Source: Methylocella tundrae | GTDB lineage: Bacteria > Pseudomonadota > Alphaproteobacteria > Rhizobiales > Beijerinckiaceae | Direction of reading: 5' to 3' | Length of the DNA stretch: 61,740 nt | Assembly: GCF_901905185.1 (NCBI RefSeq) | Contig: NZ_CABFMQ020000083.1 | Coordinates: 1-61,740 of the forward strand | Part shown: one piece after another, positions 51,483-60,921 of the stretch | Position numbering within the stretch: the first letter of the stretch is position 1 | How the letters are laid out: the number at the start of each line of letters is the position of its first letter | The notes under the pieces: generated by a model | Databases searched by the model: none | Told to the model about the DNA's origin: nothing | The model's input: the letters and a program-made list of their open reading frames with translations, nothing else | Position numbers and translations under genes: made by a program

Positions 51483-52640
51483 TCACCGCCTCGCGTCCAG
51501 CGCTCGCGAAAGATCGCCGATAAGGTCCGCCTCATCTTCGAGGCCAACCGAGAGCCGCAGAAGATTGTCCTTGATCCCGGCGCAGGAGCGCGCTTCGGGC
51601 GTCATGCTCACATGCGTCATGGTGGCTGGATGCGCGATGAGGCTTTCGACGCCGCCGAGGGATTCCGCCAGGGTGAAGATCTCGACCGTCTCGACGAGAC
51701 GGCGCACCGCCTCGACTCCGCCGCTGATTTCGAAGCTGAGCATGGCGCCAAAGCCGCTTTGCTGCGCTTTGGCGACGCCATGCGAAGGGTGCGAGGGAAG
51801 TCCCGGATAATGCACCGCCTCGACTGAGGGATGCTGCTGCAGGAAGGAAGCGATCGCGCCCGCCGTTTTCTGCTGGCGCTCGATGCGGGCAAACAGAGTC
51901 CGAACGCCGCGCAACGTGAGATAAGCGTCAAAGGCCGAACCCGTGACGCCGGTGATGTTGGCCCAGCTTTTCATTTCCTCGACGTCGTCCGCATGCGCGC
52001 AGATCACAGCGCCGCCGACGACATCGGAATGGCCGTTAAGGAATTTTGTCATCGAATGAATGACATAATCGGCGCCGAAGGTGAGCGGCCGTTGCAGGGC
52101 AGGCGACAGGAATGTGTTGTCGACGGCGACTTTCGCGCCGACCTCCTTTGCGCGGCCGCACAGAAGGCGAAGATCCGTGACGCGCATCAATGGATTGCTC
52201 GGCGTCTCGATCATCAGGAGTTTGGGGCGCCGGCCCAGGGCGGAGGCCAGCGCGTCCTCATTGGCAAGATCAATCAGTTCGAGCTTGAAATGACCTTTGT
52301 CGGCATGCGCGGTCAGCAGCCTCTGGGCGCCGGAATAGCAGTCATGCGGCGCGACGACGAGATCGCCGGCTTCAAGCGGCGCAAGCACCAGATTGATCGC
52401 GGCCATGCCGCTCGCCAGAGTGACGGCGCCAGCGCCGCCTTCGAGCTTCGCCAGCGTGTCGGCGAGGACGTCGCGGGTCGGATTGCCGGAGCGCGAATAT
52501 TCATAGGCGCCGCCCTTCTCAAATCTTTCGAAAGCGAAGGTGCTCGAAAGATAGATCGGCGGCGTTACCGCTCCATAGGCGCTGTCTTCCGCGACGCCAT
52601 TGGCCGCGGCGATGGTCTGGAGCGCTTTTTGTTTACTCAT
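51483..52640 (-). CDS. metB: Cystathionine gamma-synthase-type PLP enzyme
   Basis: The 385-residue protein starts MSKQKALQTIAAANGV and has YSRSGNPTRDVLADTLAKLEGG, the PLP Asp in VAVDNTF, and the PLP Lys in IHSMTKFLNGHSDVVGG. The C-terminal ESLIAHPATMTH block fits cystathionine gamma-synthase or cystathionine beta-lyase. It uses an activated homoserine with cysteine in methionine synthesis, or the related reverse step. The frame extends upstream to 52739 but without family similarity. I see no SAM riboswitch ahead of it. metB versus a lyase is not settled. Confidence 0.88.
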   Translation of the reverse strand: MSKQKALQTIAAANGVAEDSAYGAVTPPIYLSSTFAFERFEKGGAYEYSRSGNPTRDVLADTLAKLEGGAGAVTLASGMAAINLVLAPLEAGDLVVAPHDCYSGAQRLLTAHADKGHFKLELIDLANEDALASALGRRPKLLMIETPSNPLMRVTDLRLLCGRAKEVGAKVAVDNTFLSPALQRPLTFGADYVIHSMTKFLNGHSDVVGGAVICAHADDVEEMKSWANITGVTGSAFDAYLTLRGVRTLFARIERQQKTAGAIASFLQQHPSVEAVHYPGLPSHPSHGVAKAQQSGFGAMLSFEISGGVEAVRRLVETVEIFTLAESLGGVESLIAHPATMTHVSMTPEARSCAGIKDNLLRLSVGLEDEADLIGDLSRALDARR

Positions 52641-52958
52641 GGATGATTGTCCGCACAAAGCTTTAAGTCCCGGCTCATAGAACAGAGTCAAAAGCGGCGA
52701 CGCAAGCGGCTGATCGTCTCGCAGGGCCCTCCGCCGCATAACCGCAAAGCTTGATTGTTCGGCGTCCCGGACGGAAAGTAGGCTTTCAATCGCGCCATCC
52801 GATTCGCAACGGGCCGGCCGGCCTGTTTCTTTTTGCCGCTGCCCGTTTGGGGCGCGCGCCCTTGGGCCGATGTCCTATTGACGCCATATCCGTTTTCTAA
52901 GCGTGATAATCAAATTGTGGCGACCCGGTCAAAAGTCGCAATCTCCAAGGAAGGTTTT
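52641..52958. other. Intergenic region between metB and lolA-like gene
   Basis: This 318-base divergent region should hold two promoters. I looked for SAM-I, SAM-II and SAH type riboswitch patterns before metB and saw none that convinced me. Confidence 0.45.
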
Positions 52959-53660
52959 ATGAAGCGGACGGCAGGATTTGTTCTCGCATTCGTCGCTGGC
53001 GTGGCCGCCGTTGGGCTCGGCGCCGGACTGTCCCGCGCCGAACCCTCTCCGGTTATTCCGAAGCCGGTCAAACCTGTCGTCGCGCCTGCGCCCGCGCCAA
53101 AGCCCTTCGTCCCGATGGACCCCCAACTCGCGATCCAGAAGGCGAATGACTATTTCAACGCGGCGACGACAATGGTCGGCGATTTTGTCCAGATTGGCCC
53201 CGACGGAAAACGATCGGAAGGCAAAATCTACGTCCAGCGGCCGGGAAAACTTCGCTTTGAATACGCCGCCCCCGCAACGCTTGAGATTGTCGCGGACGGC
53301 CTGTCCGTCGCGGTTCATGACCGCAAGACGGCGACGAAAGACGTTTATTTCATCAGCCAGACGCCGCTCAAGTTTCTCCTCAAGGATCACATCGACCTTG
53401 CTCACGACGTGAAGGTCGTCAGCGTCGCGAGCGATCCGAGTTCTGTGATCATTCAGGTCGAGGATAATGCGACCTTTGGCGGGACGTCCGAAATCAAGCT
53501 GATTTTCGATCCTGCAAAGTTCACGCTGAAGCAATGGCAGGTGACCGACCCGCAAGGTTACGAAACAGTAATCTCTTTATTCAACATTGATTTGACCAAG
53601 AAACCAGACCCAAACATTTTCCAGCTGACCCAAGAGAGGTTGTCGAACACAAATAATTGA
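52959..53660 (+). CDS. LolA-like outer-membrane lipoprotein carrier
   Basis: The start MKRTAGFVLAFVAGVAAVGLG at 52959 follows AAGGAAGG; it is a signal peptide ending near SRA-E. After a Pro/Val/Lys-rich linker the domain reads AIQKANDYFNAATTMVGDFVQ, KIYVQRPGKLRFEYAAP and WQVTDPQGYETVISLFNID, the LolA fold. LolA ferries lipoproteins from LolCDE to the outer membrane. It is next to ftsK as in many bacteria. It is 233 residues long. Confidence 0.88.
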   Translation: MKRTAGFVLAFVAGVAAVGLGAGLSRAEPSPVIPKPVKPVVAPAPAPKPFVPMDPQLAIQKANDYFNAATTMVGDFVQIGPDGKRSEGKIYVQRPGKLRFEYAAPATLEIVADGLSVAVHDRKTATKDVYFISQTPLKFLLKDHIDLAHDVKVVSVASDPSSVIIQVEDNATFGGTSEIKLIFDPAKFTLKQWQVTDPQGYETVISLFNIDLTKKPDPNIFQLTQERLSNTNN

Positions 53661-53801
53661 GGCGGAGCGTTCGGGCTTGAATCGCAAAACAGGCGGCTTA
53701 TCTTCCTTTTATGTGAGCGATTAAGCCGATCGGACGTATTCCCCCCCGCTTCGTCTGATTCGACCTGCGCCGGCCCCCCCTCCCGGCAAAGCTTCGCTCC
53801 T

Positions 53802-53837
53802 AGGGCGTCCGGTCTCTGGCCGGGCGCCCTCTTTTTT
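53802..53837 (+). terminator. Rho-independent terminator after the lolA-like gene
   Basis: AGGGCGTCCGG and CCGGGCGCCCT pair over 11 positions with one G-T wobble around a short loop, followed by CTTTTTT. It is 142 bases after the lolA-like stop and before xthA, which therefore has its own promoter. Confidence 0.85.
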
Positions 53838-53925
53838 GCACTCGCCTCGCGCAATTTCTGTGGGCTGCCCGCTGCGCCGCCTTGCGGCGCGAGCTTCAGC
53901 GTGATCAATCGCGGGCGGAGGTCAC

Positions 53926-54735
53926 ATGCGCCTGACGGTCGCTACCTGGAACATCAATTCGGTTCGCCTGCGGATCAATCTCGTCGCGCGTTTCCTCAAG
54001 GAGCATGCGCCCGACGTCCTGTGCCTCCAGGAAACCAAATGCCGCGACGCCGAGTTTCCGCTCGCTGACTTCCATAAGCTCGGCTATTCGCACGTCGTGA
54101 TCAACGGCCAAAAAGGGTATCACGGCGTTGCGATCGCCTCGAAACTGCCCTTGACCGACGCTGACCGCCGCGGTTTCTGCGATAAGGGGGACGCGAGGCA
54201 CGTCGCCGTGACGTTAACGCCCGCCGCCCATAAACCGGTCAGGCTCCACAATTTTTATGTGCCCGCCGGCGGCGATGAGCCTGACCCCCTGATTAATCCC
54301 AAATTCGCCCACAAGCTGGCGTTCCTCGACGAACTGGTCGCCTGGATGAGCGCCGATGGGGTCGCGAACACGGACGCGATCATGGTCGGCGATCTCAATA
54401 TCGCGCCGCTCGAGGCCGACGTCTGGAGCCACAAGGCGCTGCTGCGCGTCGTCAGCCATACGCCGATCGAAGTTGAGAAGCTTGGTCTCGTCCTGCGGGC
54501 AGGGCCGTGGGTCGACGCCATGCGGCGCTATGTGCCGGCCGATGAGAAGCTCTACACCTGGTGGAGTTATCGCGCACGGGACTGGGCTGAGTCCAACAGG
54601 GGGCGCCGGCTCGATCACGTGTGGGTTAGCGAAAGCCTGGCTCCGCGCCTCGGCGGCATGCGGGTGTTAAGCGAAAGTCGCGGCTGGGAGCGCCCCTCCG
54701 ACCATGTGCCCGTGCTGGTCCACCTTGACTATTAA
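53926..54735 (+). CDS. xthA: Exodeoxyribonuclease III
   Basis: The 269-residue protein has the exonuclease III motifs ATWNINSVRLR, LCLQETKC with the metal Glu, HGVAIASK, MVGDLNIAPLEADV and the end RLDHVWVSESL and SDHVPVLVHL. It cleaves at abasic sites and trims 3' ends in base excision repair. A GGAGG site precedes the ATG. It is convergent with the cNMP-binding gene. Confidence 0.95.
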   Translation: MRLTVATWNINSVRLRINLVARFLKEHAPDVLCLQETKCRDAEFPLADFHKLGYSHVVINGQKGYHGVAIASKLPLTDADRRGFCDKGDARHVAVTLTPAAHKPVRLHNFYVPAGGDEPDPLINPKFAHKLAFLDELVAWMSADGVANTDAIMVGDLNIAPLEADVWSHKALLRVVSHTPIEVEKLGLVLRAGPWVDAMRRYVPADEKLYTWWSYRARDWAESNRGRRLDHVWVSESLAPRLGGMRVLSESRGWERPSDHVPVLVHLDY

Positions 54736-54817
54736 GGCCCGACGCAGCAAAGCCGCAGACTTTCCGGTCCCGCATCATAAGTCGAAACAATGGCTTAAAA
54801 AGCAGGACGCTGAGCAG

Positions 54818-55300
54818 TTATTCGCCTTCGGATCGAGCGGCCTCGGCGGGCTCCGGCCCGTCTCCCCAAACGGCCGCGAGTTCGGCTGTAAACCCGGTGA
54901 GCCGCGCCGCCAGCGATTGTTGCAGCCGCTCCGCGCTGGATGGATATTCGCTGAGGATGCGGCGAAAGAGCTGCTGCGAGATGCGCAGGACGCTCGAGGG
55001 TTCGCGCGCGATCGCCGTCGCAGGCCGCTTCGTCTGCGTCAAAAGCGCAAGTTCGCCGATCAGGGCGGGCGGCCGCACGATCCGCGCCGTCGCCACGCCA
55101 TGATCTGACGGATCGAGCGCGACCGAGCCGGTAAGCAAAGCGAATCCGCCATTGGACACGTCATCGCGGCGGAACAGAATATCCCCCGCGCGCAAAATGC
55201 GGGTTTCGGCGGAGAAGGCGAGAAGCCGCAGCGCTTCGGGGCCGAGCGCCGCGAAAATCCCGTTGCGCGCAAGCTTGGCGACGTCGTCCTCCAAAGCCAT
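54818..55300 (-). CDS. Cyclic nucleotide-binding domain protein
   Basis: The 160-residue protein is one cNMP-binding barrel: RILRAGDILFRRDDVSNGGFALLTGSV, then the phosphate-binding cassette region LIGELALLTQTKRPATAIARE, with a helical tail to about 150. There is no helix-turn-helix, so it is not a full Crp regulator. It may sense cAMP or another ligand and act on a partner protein. GAGGAAAG precedes the ATG. It follows the response regulator gene by 36 bases on the same strand. Confidence 0.85.
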   Translation of the reverse strand: MALEDDVAKLARNGIFAALGPEALRLLAFSAETRILRAGDILFRRDDVSNGGFALLTGSVALDPSDHGVATARIVRPPALIGELALLTQTKRPATAIAREPSSVLRISQQLFRRILSEYPSSAERLQQSLAARLTGFTAELAAVWGDGPEPAEAARSEGE

Positions 55301-55336
55301 GGCGATGCTTTCCTCGAGGCGGCGTTGGCTCGGCGA

Positions 55337-56023
55337 TCAGGGGAGCAGCTTGTAGCCGCCGGCTTCAGTGATGAGCAGTTGCGCCTTGGCGGGATCGCGC
55401 TCGATCTTTTGCCGCAGGCGGTAAATATGGGTTTCGAGCGTATGCGTCGTGACGTTGGAGTTATAGCCCCAGACTTCGCGCAGCAGCACTTCCCGGACGA
55501 CGACGCTCTGTCCCGCCCGGTAAAGGAAGCGCAGGATCGCGGTCTCTTTCTCCGTAAGGCGGAGCTTTTCGCCCTTTTCGCTGATCAACAGCTTCGCGCC
55601 CGGCTGGAAGGTATAGGGCCCGATCCGGAACAGCGCTTCCTCGTTGGTTTCGTGCTGGCGTAGATGCGCGCGCATGCGCGCAAGCAAAACGGCGAAGCGG
55701 AACGGCTTCGTGACATAATCATTGGCGCCCGAGTCGAGGCCCTGCACGGTGTCCCACTCGCTGTCGTGGCCGGTGAGCATAATGATCGGGTTTTTGAAGC
55801 CTTCCTCGCGCATGCGTTTGACCGCCTCGCGCCCATCCATATCCGGAAGGCCGACATCCATGATGATCAGGTCCGGCGTCTCCTGACGTGAAGCGGACAG
55901 CGCGCCCTCCGCCGAATCAGCGTGGACCGCCGAGAATTCTTCGTGCAGGGACAGTTGTTCGGCCAAGGCGGCGCGCAAATCGGCGTCATCGTCCGCGATC
56001 AAGATTTTCAGAACCTGCGTCAT
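55337..56023 (-). CDS. OmpR/PhoB-family response regulator
   Basis: From ATG 56023 (AAGGACGAG upstream) the 228-residue protein has a receiver domain, with ADDDADLRAAL, D in LIIMDVGLPDMDG and KPFRFAV, then a winged-helix DNA-binding domain TEKETAILRFLYRAG and NSNVTTHTLETHIYRLRQKIE. It has no adjacent kinase. Related genes in this order sit near L,D-transpeptidase genes and control cell-wall or stress genes; one such gene lies upstream (56217), divergent. Confidence 0.88.
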   Translation of the reverse strand: MTQVLKILIADDDADLRAALAEQLSLHEEFSAVHADSAEGALSASRQETPDLIIMDVGLPDMDGREAVKRMREEGFKNPIIMLTGHDSEWDTVQGLDSGANDYVTKPFRFAVLLARMRAHLRQHETNEEALFRIGPYTFQPGAKLLISEKGEKLRLTEKETAILRFLYRAGQSVVVREVLLREVWGYNSNVTTHTLETHIYRLRQKIERDPAKAQLLITEAGGYKLLP

Positions 56024-56216
56024 GGACTCGTCCTTGGTTGATCTTGCATCCTCACGTCCTGCATAACCTGTCGAAGGCAATTGACGCGCCGTGATTCGGT
56101 CAGATCCAGACGCCATAGTAACAAGCCTTCTCGGAAAAGGCTCATTTGCATTCTGTGCTCCACAAGCGCCAAATCTGGCTTGCACAAATCAGCGTCTGGC
56201 AAAAGCATAGTCTTCT

Positions 56217-56822
56217 ATGAAATCTCTTGCAAAAGACTTGAGAAATCCCTTGCGGACAACCTCAAGCGCACCCTCTCCAGCCCGTCATCAACTTAAGCGT
56301 TGCCTTGATCGCCTGACGGCGACCCGCGTTCCCGGGCAAACCCCTCCCATCGGCAGGCTGCATGCTGGCTCCCTGGTTCTGCGCTGCGCCATCGGAGGCG
56401 GCGGCGTCAGACGCGACAAGCGGGAGGGCGATCGCGCAAGTCCGGCTGGAAGCTGGCGTCTCCTCTCAGCTTTCTATCGCTCAGAAAAACTACACATCAG
56501 GCCGTCGTCTCTGCCCATGCGGCCAATCCGCAAAGATATGGGCTGGTGCGATGATCCCGACAGCGGGCTGTATAATCGACCGATTGTGGCGCCTTTCCGG
56601 CAATCTCATGAAAAGTTGTGGCGCGCCGATCACCTCTACGACATCGTGATTGTGCTCGACTACAATATTATGCCGCGACGAAAGAGGCGCGGCAGCGCCA
56701 TTTTCCTGCATTGCGCGCGTCCTGGCTTTGCCCCGACCGAGGGCTGCGTCGCCCTTGCCGCCGATGATTTCCGCCGGCTTCTGCCGCGCCTGTCGCAGCG
56801 GACGGTGCTGACCATCAGGTGA
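56217..56822 (+). CDS. L,D-transpeptidase (YkuD)-like protein
   Basis: The C-terminal half is clear: GWCDDPDSGLYNRPI, SHEKLWRADHLYDIVIVLDYN, then the catalytic HCARPGFAPTEGCVAL with His, Gly and Cys of the YkuD family. The region KREGDRASPAGSWRLLSAFYR also fits the compact family. The start is uncertain: the ATG at 56217 gives 201 residues but the first 30 lack similarity, and no good internal start is seen. It would make 3-3 cross-links or attach proteins to peptidoglycan, yet has no evident signal peptide. Confidence 0.75.
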   Translation: MKSLAKDLRNPLRTTSSAPSPARHQLKRCLDRLTATRVPGQTPPIGRLHAGSLVLRCAIGGGGVRRDKREGDRASPAGSWRLLSAFYRSEKLHIRPSSLPMRPIRKDMGWCDDPDSGLYNRPIVAPFRQSHEKLWRADHLYDIVIVLDYNIMPRRKRRGSAIFLHCARPGFAPTEGCVALAADDFRRLLPRLSQRTVLTIR

Positions 56823-56842
56823 CTCGTTAAACCCCGTCCTTC

Positions 56843-57523
56843 TCAATTTTTAGGCCTTGCGCCAAAAATGGCGCTGCCGACGCGCACATGCGTGGCGCCG
56901 AGTTGAATGGCGAGCTCGAAATCGGCGCTCATGCCCATTGAGAGCTCTTTGAGCCCATTGCGCGCGGCGATCTGGTTCAGCATGGCAAAGTGCGGCGAGG
57001 CCTGATCATCGACGGGGGGAATGCACATCAGCCCCGCAACGCCGAGACCGAACTCGCCCCGGCAGCGCGCGATGAAGCTGTCGGCCTCCCCCGGCAAAAT
57101 CCCCGCCTTTTGCGGCTCCGCTCCCGTATTGACCTGAATATAGAGCCTTGGATGGCGTCCGGTCTTCTGGATTTCGACCGCCAGCGCCTTGGCGATCTTG
57201 TCTCGATCGACCGTCTCGATGACGTCGAACAGCATCACCGCCTCATGCGCCTTGTTCGATTGCAGCGGGCCGATGAGGTGAAGCTCAACCCCGGAATAGG
57301 CCTGCCGCAGCGGCAACCATTTTTCCACCGCCTCCTGCACGCGATTTTCGCCGAACACTCTTTGGCCTGCGGCAAGCAAGGGTTCGACCTCGGCGGCGGG
57401 AAAGGTTTTCGATACGCAGACCAGCGTGACGTCCTGCGGCCGGCGCCCGGCGTCCCTTGCTGCGCGAGCGATCGCCTCGCGCACCTCTTCAAGCCGATCC
57501 AGCGGGTTTTCCGATTTCTTCAC
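56843..57523 (-). CDS. YggS-family PLP homeostasis protein
   Basis: The protein has VTLVCVSKTFPAAEV with the PLP lysine, FGENRVQEAVEKW, HLIGPLQSNKAHEAV, and the C-terminal LSMGMSADFELAIQLGATHVRVGSAIFG, the YggS/PLPBP pattern. It binds PLP and balances B6 vitamers and amino acids without known enzymatic activity. GTG 57523 gives 226 residues; TTG 57535 is too near the AAGAGG site. It is transcribed away from leuS. Confidence 0.9.
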   Translation of the reverse strand: MKKSENPLDRLEEVREAIARAARDAGRRPQDVTLVCVSKTFPAAEVEPLLAAGQRVFGENRVQEAVEKWLPLRQAYSGVELHLIGPLQSNKAHEAVMLFDVIETVDRDKIAKALAVEIQKTGRHPRLYIQVNTGAEPQKAGILPGEADSFIARCRGEFGLGVAGLMCIPPVDDQASPHFAMLNQIAARNGLKELSMGMSADFELAIQLGATHVRVGSAIFGARPKN

Positions 57524-57716
57524 GGCTTTTTGCAAACCTCTTGCCTTTCAGTCAGACTAAAGACGCGCATTTTGAAGCGCGCCCAATTAAATGAGAGCGG
57601 GGCCTCGGCCGCGCAAGGCGGAACCTTTGCAAGGCAATTGACCCCGCGCGCCAAATAATGCTGTGTGCCAGCCAATCAAACGTATTCTTCAAGACTCTAA
57701 GCGACAATCGGACAGC

Positions 57717-60344
57717 ATGGACTTCGAGCGCTATAACGCCCGCGAAACTGAACCCAAATGGCGCAAGATTTGGGAAGAATCGGCGACCTTCCGGACCGAT
57801 AACGCCGATCCGCGCCCAAAATATTATGTGCTCGAGATGTTTCCCTATCCGTCGGGACGCATCCACATGGGCCACGTCCGCAATTACACGATGGGCGATG
57901 TCATCGCCCGGTACAAGCGCGCGCGCGGCTTTAGCGTTCTTCACCCGATGGGCTGGGACGCGTTCGGCATGCCGGCCGAAAACGCGGCCATGCAGAACAA
58001 GAGCCATCCGGCGGCCTGGACTTACGCCAATATCGCGAGCATGCGCGCGCAATTGCAGTCGATGGGGCTCTCGCTCGACTGGTCGCGCGAAATAGCAACC
58101 TGCGATCCCGGCTACTACAAGCATCAGCAGAAAATGTTCCTCGACTTTCTGGCCGCTGGTCTCGTCGACCGGAAGCAGTCGAAGGTCAATTGGGATCCTG
58201 TCGACCACACCGTTCTCGCCAATGAGCAGGTCATTGACGGGCGCGGCTGGCGCTCCGGCGCTCTCGTCGAACAGCGCGAACTGACGCAATGGTTTTTCAA
58301 GATCAGCGATTACGCCGAGGATCTGCTGCTCTCCCTCGACGGGATGAAGCGCTGGCCCGACAAAGTGCGGCTGATGCAGGCGAACTGGATCGGCCGCTCC
58401 GAGGGCCTGCTGGTGCGCTTCGAGCTTGAGCCGACCTTGAGCGTGCGCGAGAGCGAGGTTGAGGTCTACACGACGCGGCCGGATACGCTGTTCGGGGCGA
58501 AGTTCATCGCCATCGCGCCGGACCATCCGCTCGCCGCCGACTGCGCCAGGGCCGACCCCGCGCTCTCCGCTTTCATCATCGAATGCCGGCAAAGGGGAAC
58601 CTCGCTCGCCGCGATCGAGACGGCTGAAAAGAAAGGCTATGACACCGGCCTCAAGGCGCGGCATCCTTTTGACGAAAACTGGCTGCTGCCGGTCTATGTC
58701 GCCAATTTCGTGCTGATGGATTACGGGACGGGAGCGATCTTCGGCTGTCCCGCGCATGATCAGCGCGACCTCGATTTCGCCAACGCCTATGGCCTTGGCA
58801 ATACGCCGGTGATTTGTCCGCCCGGCGCCGATCCGCGGAGCTTTGTCGTCGCAGACGTCGCCTATGACGGCGACGGCGTGCTGATCAATTCGCGTTTTCT
58901 CGACGGCATGGACGTCGAAGCTGCGAAAGAGGAGGTCGCGCGGCTTCTCGAGGCGAGCACGATCGGAAACCGGCCACAGGCGAAGCGCCAGGTCAATTAC
59001 CGGCTGCGTGACTGGGGCATTTCGCGCCAGCGCTATTGGGGCTGCCCGATTCCGATCATCCATTGCGAGGAGCACGGGGCGGTTCCCGTTCCGGCCGCGG
59101 ACCTGCCGGTTGAACTGCCGGCTGACGTCACCTTTGATCAGCCCGGCAATCCTCTCGACCGCCATCCGACCTGGAAACATGTCACATGTCCCATCTGCCG
59201 CGCCCCGGCCCGGCGCGAGACGGACACGATGGACACTTTCGTCGATTCTTCCTGGTATTTTGCGCGCTTCACCGATCCCTGGAACGAGGCCGCGCCGACG
59301 AGCCTTGAAATGATCGAGAAGTGGTTGCCGGTCGATCAATATATCGGCGGCATCGAACATGCGATCCTGCATCTGCTTTACGCCCGCTTCTTTACGCGCG
59401 CCATGCAGGCGACCGGCCATGTCGGCGCATTGAAGGAGCCTTTCGCCGGCCTCTTCACGCAGGGCATGGTGGTGCATGAGACCTACCGCTCGAAGGAGGG
59501 CGAGTGGGTCTCGCCGGCCGAGATCCGGCTGGAGGCCGCCGCTTACGGGCGCAAAGCGTTCCGTCTCGACGATGGCGAAGAGATCGTCATCGGCGCGATC
59601 GAGAAAATGTCGAAGTCAAAGCGCAACACGGTCGATCCCGACGAGATCATTTCCACCTTCGGCGCCGACACCGCGCGCTGGTTCGTTCTCTCCGACTCGC
59701 CGCCCGAGCGCGACGTCATCTGGACGGAGGAGGGGGTGCAGGGCGCCGGCAAATTCGTCCAGCGTCTGTGGCGGCTCGTCGGCGAGCTGATTTTCCTCGG
59801 CGGAGAAGCTTCCGCCGCGCCGGCCGAATTCTCGCCGGCCGCGGCGGCGATCCGCAGGGCGGCGCACGGCGCGCTCATCAAGGTCGAAGAGGATATCGAG
59901 CGGCTGCGCTTCAACCGCGCCATCGCTCAGGTGCATGACCTTGCCAACAGGCTCGGCGCGGCCGTCGGCGCGATCGACAGCGAGATTGTCGCGCCGGATC
60001 TGCGCTACGCCTTCCGTGAGGCGGCCGAAATTCTGGTTCCGTTATTTGCCCCGATGATGCCGCATCTCGCCGAAGAATGCTGGTCGCGGCTCGGCCGTGA
60101 AGGACTGGTTTCCGAAGCCGCGTGGCCGGTCGCCGACAGGGCGCTGGTTGTCGAAGAGACGATGGAGCTGCCGGTGCAGGTCAATGGAAAGAAGCGCGCC
60201 GATCTCGTCATCGACCGCGCCGCCGACAATCCGGCGATTGAGGCCGCGGCCCTGGCCCTGGAGGCGGTTCAGCGCGCGCTTGAAGGCCGGCCCGTCAAGA
60301 AAATCATCATCGTTCCGCAAAGGATCGTGAATGTCGTCGCATAA
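57717..60344 (+). CDS. leuS: Leucyl-tRNA synthetase
   Basis: The 875-residue class I enzyme starts [15 protein letters not shown] and has the HIGH-like [14 protein letters not shown], the large editing (CP1) insertion with [21 protein letters not shown], and the KMSKS loop [14 protein letters not shown]. It charges tRNA-Leu and edits wrong amino acids. GTG at 57663 would add 18 residues. Its end overlaps lptE by 14 bases. Confidence 0.95.
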   Translation: MDFERYNARETEPKWRKIWEESATFRTDNADPRPKYYVLEMFPYPSGRIHMGHVRNYTMGDVIARYKRARGFSVLHPMGWDAFGMPAENAAMQNKSHPAAWTYANIASMRAQLQSMGLSLDWSREIATCDPGYYKHQQKMFLDFLAAGLVDRKQSKVNWDPVDHTVLANEQVIDGRGWRSGALVEQRELTQWFFKISDYAEDLLLSLDGMKRWPDKVRLMQANWIGRSEGLLVRFELEPTLSVRESEVEVYTTRPDTLFGAKFIAIAPDHPLAADCARADPALSAFIIECRQRGTSLAAIETAEKKGYDTGLKARHPFDENWLLPVYVANFVLMDYGTGAIFGCPAHDQRDLDFANAYGLGNTPVICPPGADPRSFVVADVAYDGDGVLINSRFLDGMDVEAAKEEVARLLEASTIGNRPQAKRQVNYRLRDWGISRQRYWGCPIPIIHCEEHGAVPVPAADLPVELPADVTFDQPGNPLDRHPTWKHVTCPICRAPARRETDTMDTFVDSSWYFARFTDPWNEAAPTSLEMIEKWLPVDQYIGGIEHAILHLLYARFFTRAMQATGHVGALKEPFAGLFTQGMVVHETYRSKEGEWVSPAEIRLEAAAYGRKAFRLDDGEEIVIGAIEKMSKSKRNTVDPDEIISTFGADTARWFVLSDSPPERDVIWTEEGVQGAGKFVQRLWRLVGELIFLGGEASAAPAEFSPAAAAIRRAAHGALIKVEEDIERLRFNRAIAQVHDLANRLGAAVGAIDSEIVAPDLRYAFREAAEILVPLFAPMMPHLAEECWSRLGREGLVSEAAWPVADRALVVEETMELPVQVNGKKRADLVIDRAADNPAIEAAALALEAVQRALEGRPVKKIIIVPQRIVNVVA

Positions 60345-60870
60345 ACCTATGGTTCGCCAGCATTTTTCGCGCGGAGCGGCGCTTGCCTTCGCCGCGGTGG
60401 CGAGCTTTTCCCTGGCCGGCTGCCTTCAGCCGCTTTATGGCTCGCTTGGGGGCGCCGGCGACGTCGCCGGCCGATTGCAGACGATCAAGATCTCGCCGAT
60501 CCCTGATCGCCTCGGCCATTATCTCGAAAACGAGCTGCATTTCGGGTTGAACGGGACGGGCGCGCCCATCGATCCGAAATATGTGCTGAAGATCAGCGTG
60601 CGGGAAAGCGTGCAATCGCCCCTCATCGACACTGTGACTGGCTATCCGACCTCCGGCACCGTCGTGGTCACGGCCGATTACACGCTGACGCCGCTCGAAG
60701 GGGGCGATCCGGTCACCAAGGGCACGGCGACCGTGGTCGCAAGTTACGATCGCAACTCGCAACGTTTCGCCAATATCCGCGCCTCGCGCGATGCCGAAAT
60801 CCGCGACGCGCGCATGCTCGCGGAGCAGATCCGCACCAATATCGCCGCCTCTTTCGCCGAAAAGGGGTAG
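60331..60870 (+). CDS. lptE: LPS-assembly lipoprotein LptE
   Basis: The 179-residue protein has a lipoprotein signal with lipobox SLAGC near residue 31, then LQPLYGS, an LptE mark. The rest ([32 protein letters not shown]) fits the family. LptE plugs LptD in the outer membrane to insert LPS. The start overlaps the end of leuS; leuS-lptE-holA is the common order. Confidence 0.9.
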   Translation: MSSHKPMVRQHFSRGAALAFAAVASFSLAGCLQPLYGSLGGAGDVAGRLQTIKISPIPDRLGHYLENELHFGLNGTGAPIDPKYVLKISVRESVQSPLIDTVTGYPTSGTVVVTADYTLTPLEGGDPVTKGTATVVASYDRNSQRFANIRASRDAEIRDARMLAEQIRTNIAASFAEKG

Positions 60871-60921
60871 GCCGGTCCGCCGCGAGCGATGAGCGGCTCA
60901 GCTTGAGGAGAAGCCGGCAAA

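Noticed and set aside
52641..52800. Possible SAM or SAH riboswitch before metB
   Set aside because: I could not fit the conserved cores of the known classes; only a CTTAAA-like stretch is suggestive.
57552..59477. 641-codon open frame antisense to leuS
   Set aside because: Shadow frame; the leuS protein is unmistakable on the plus strand.
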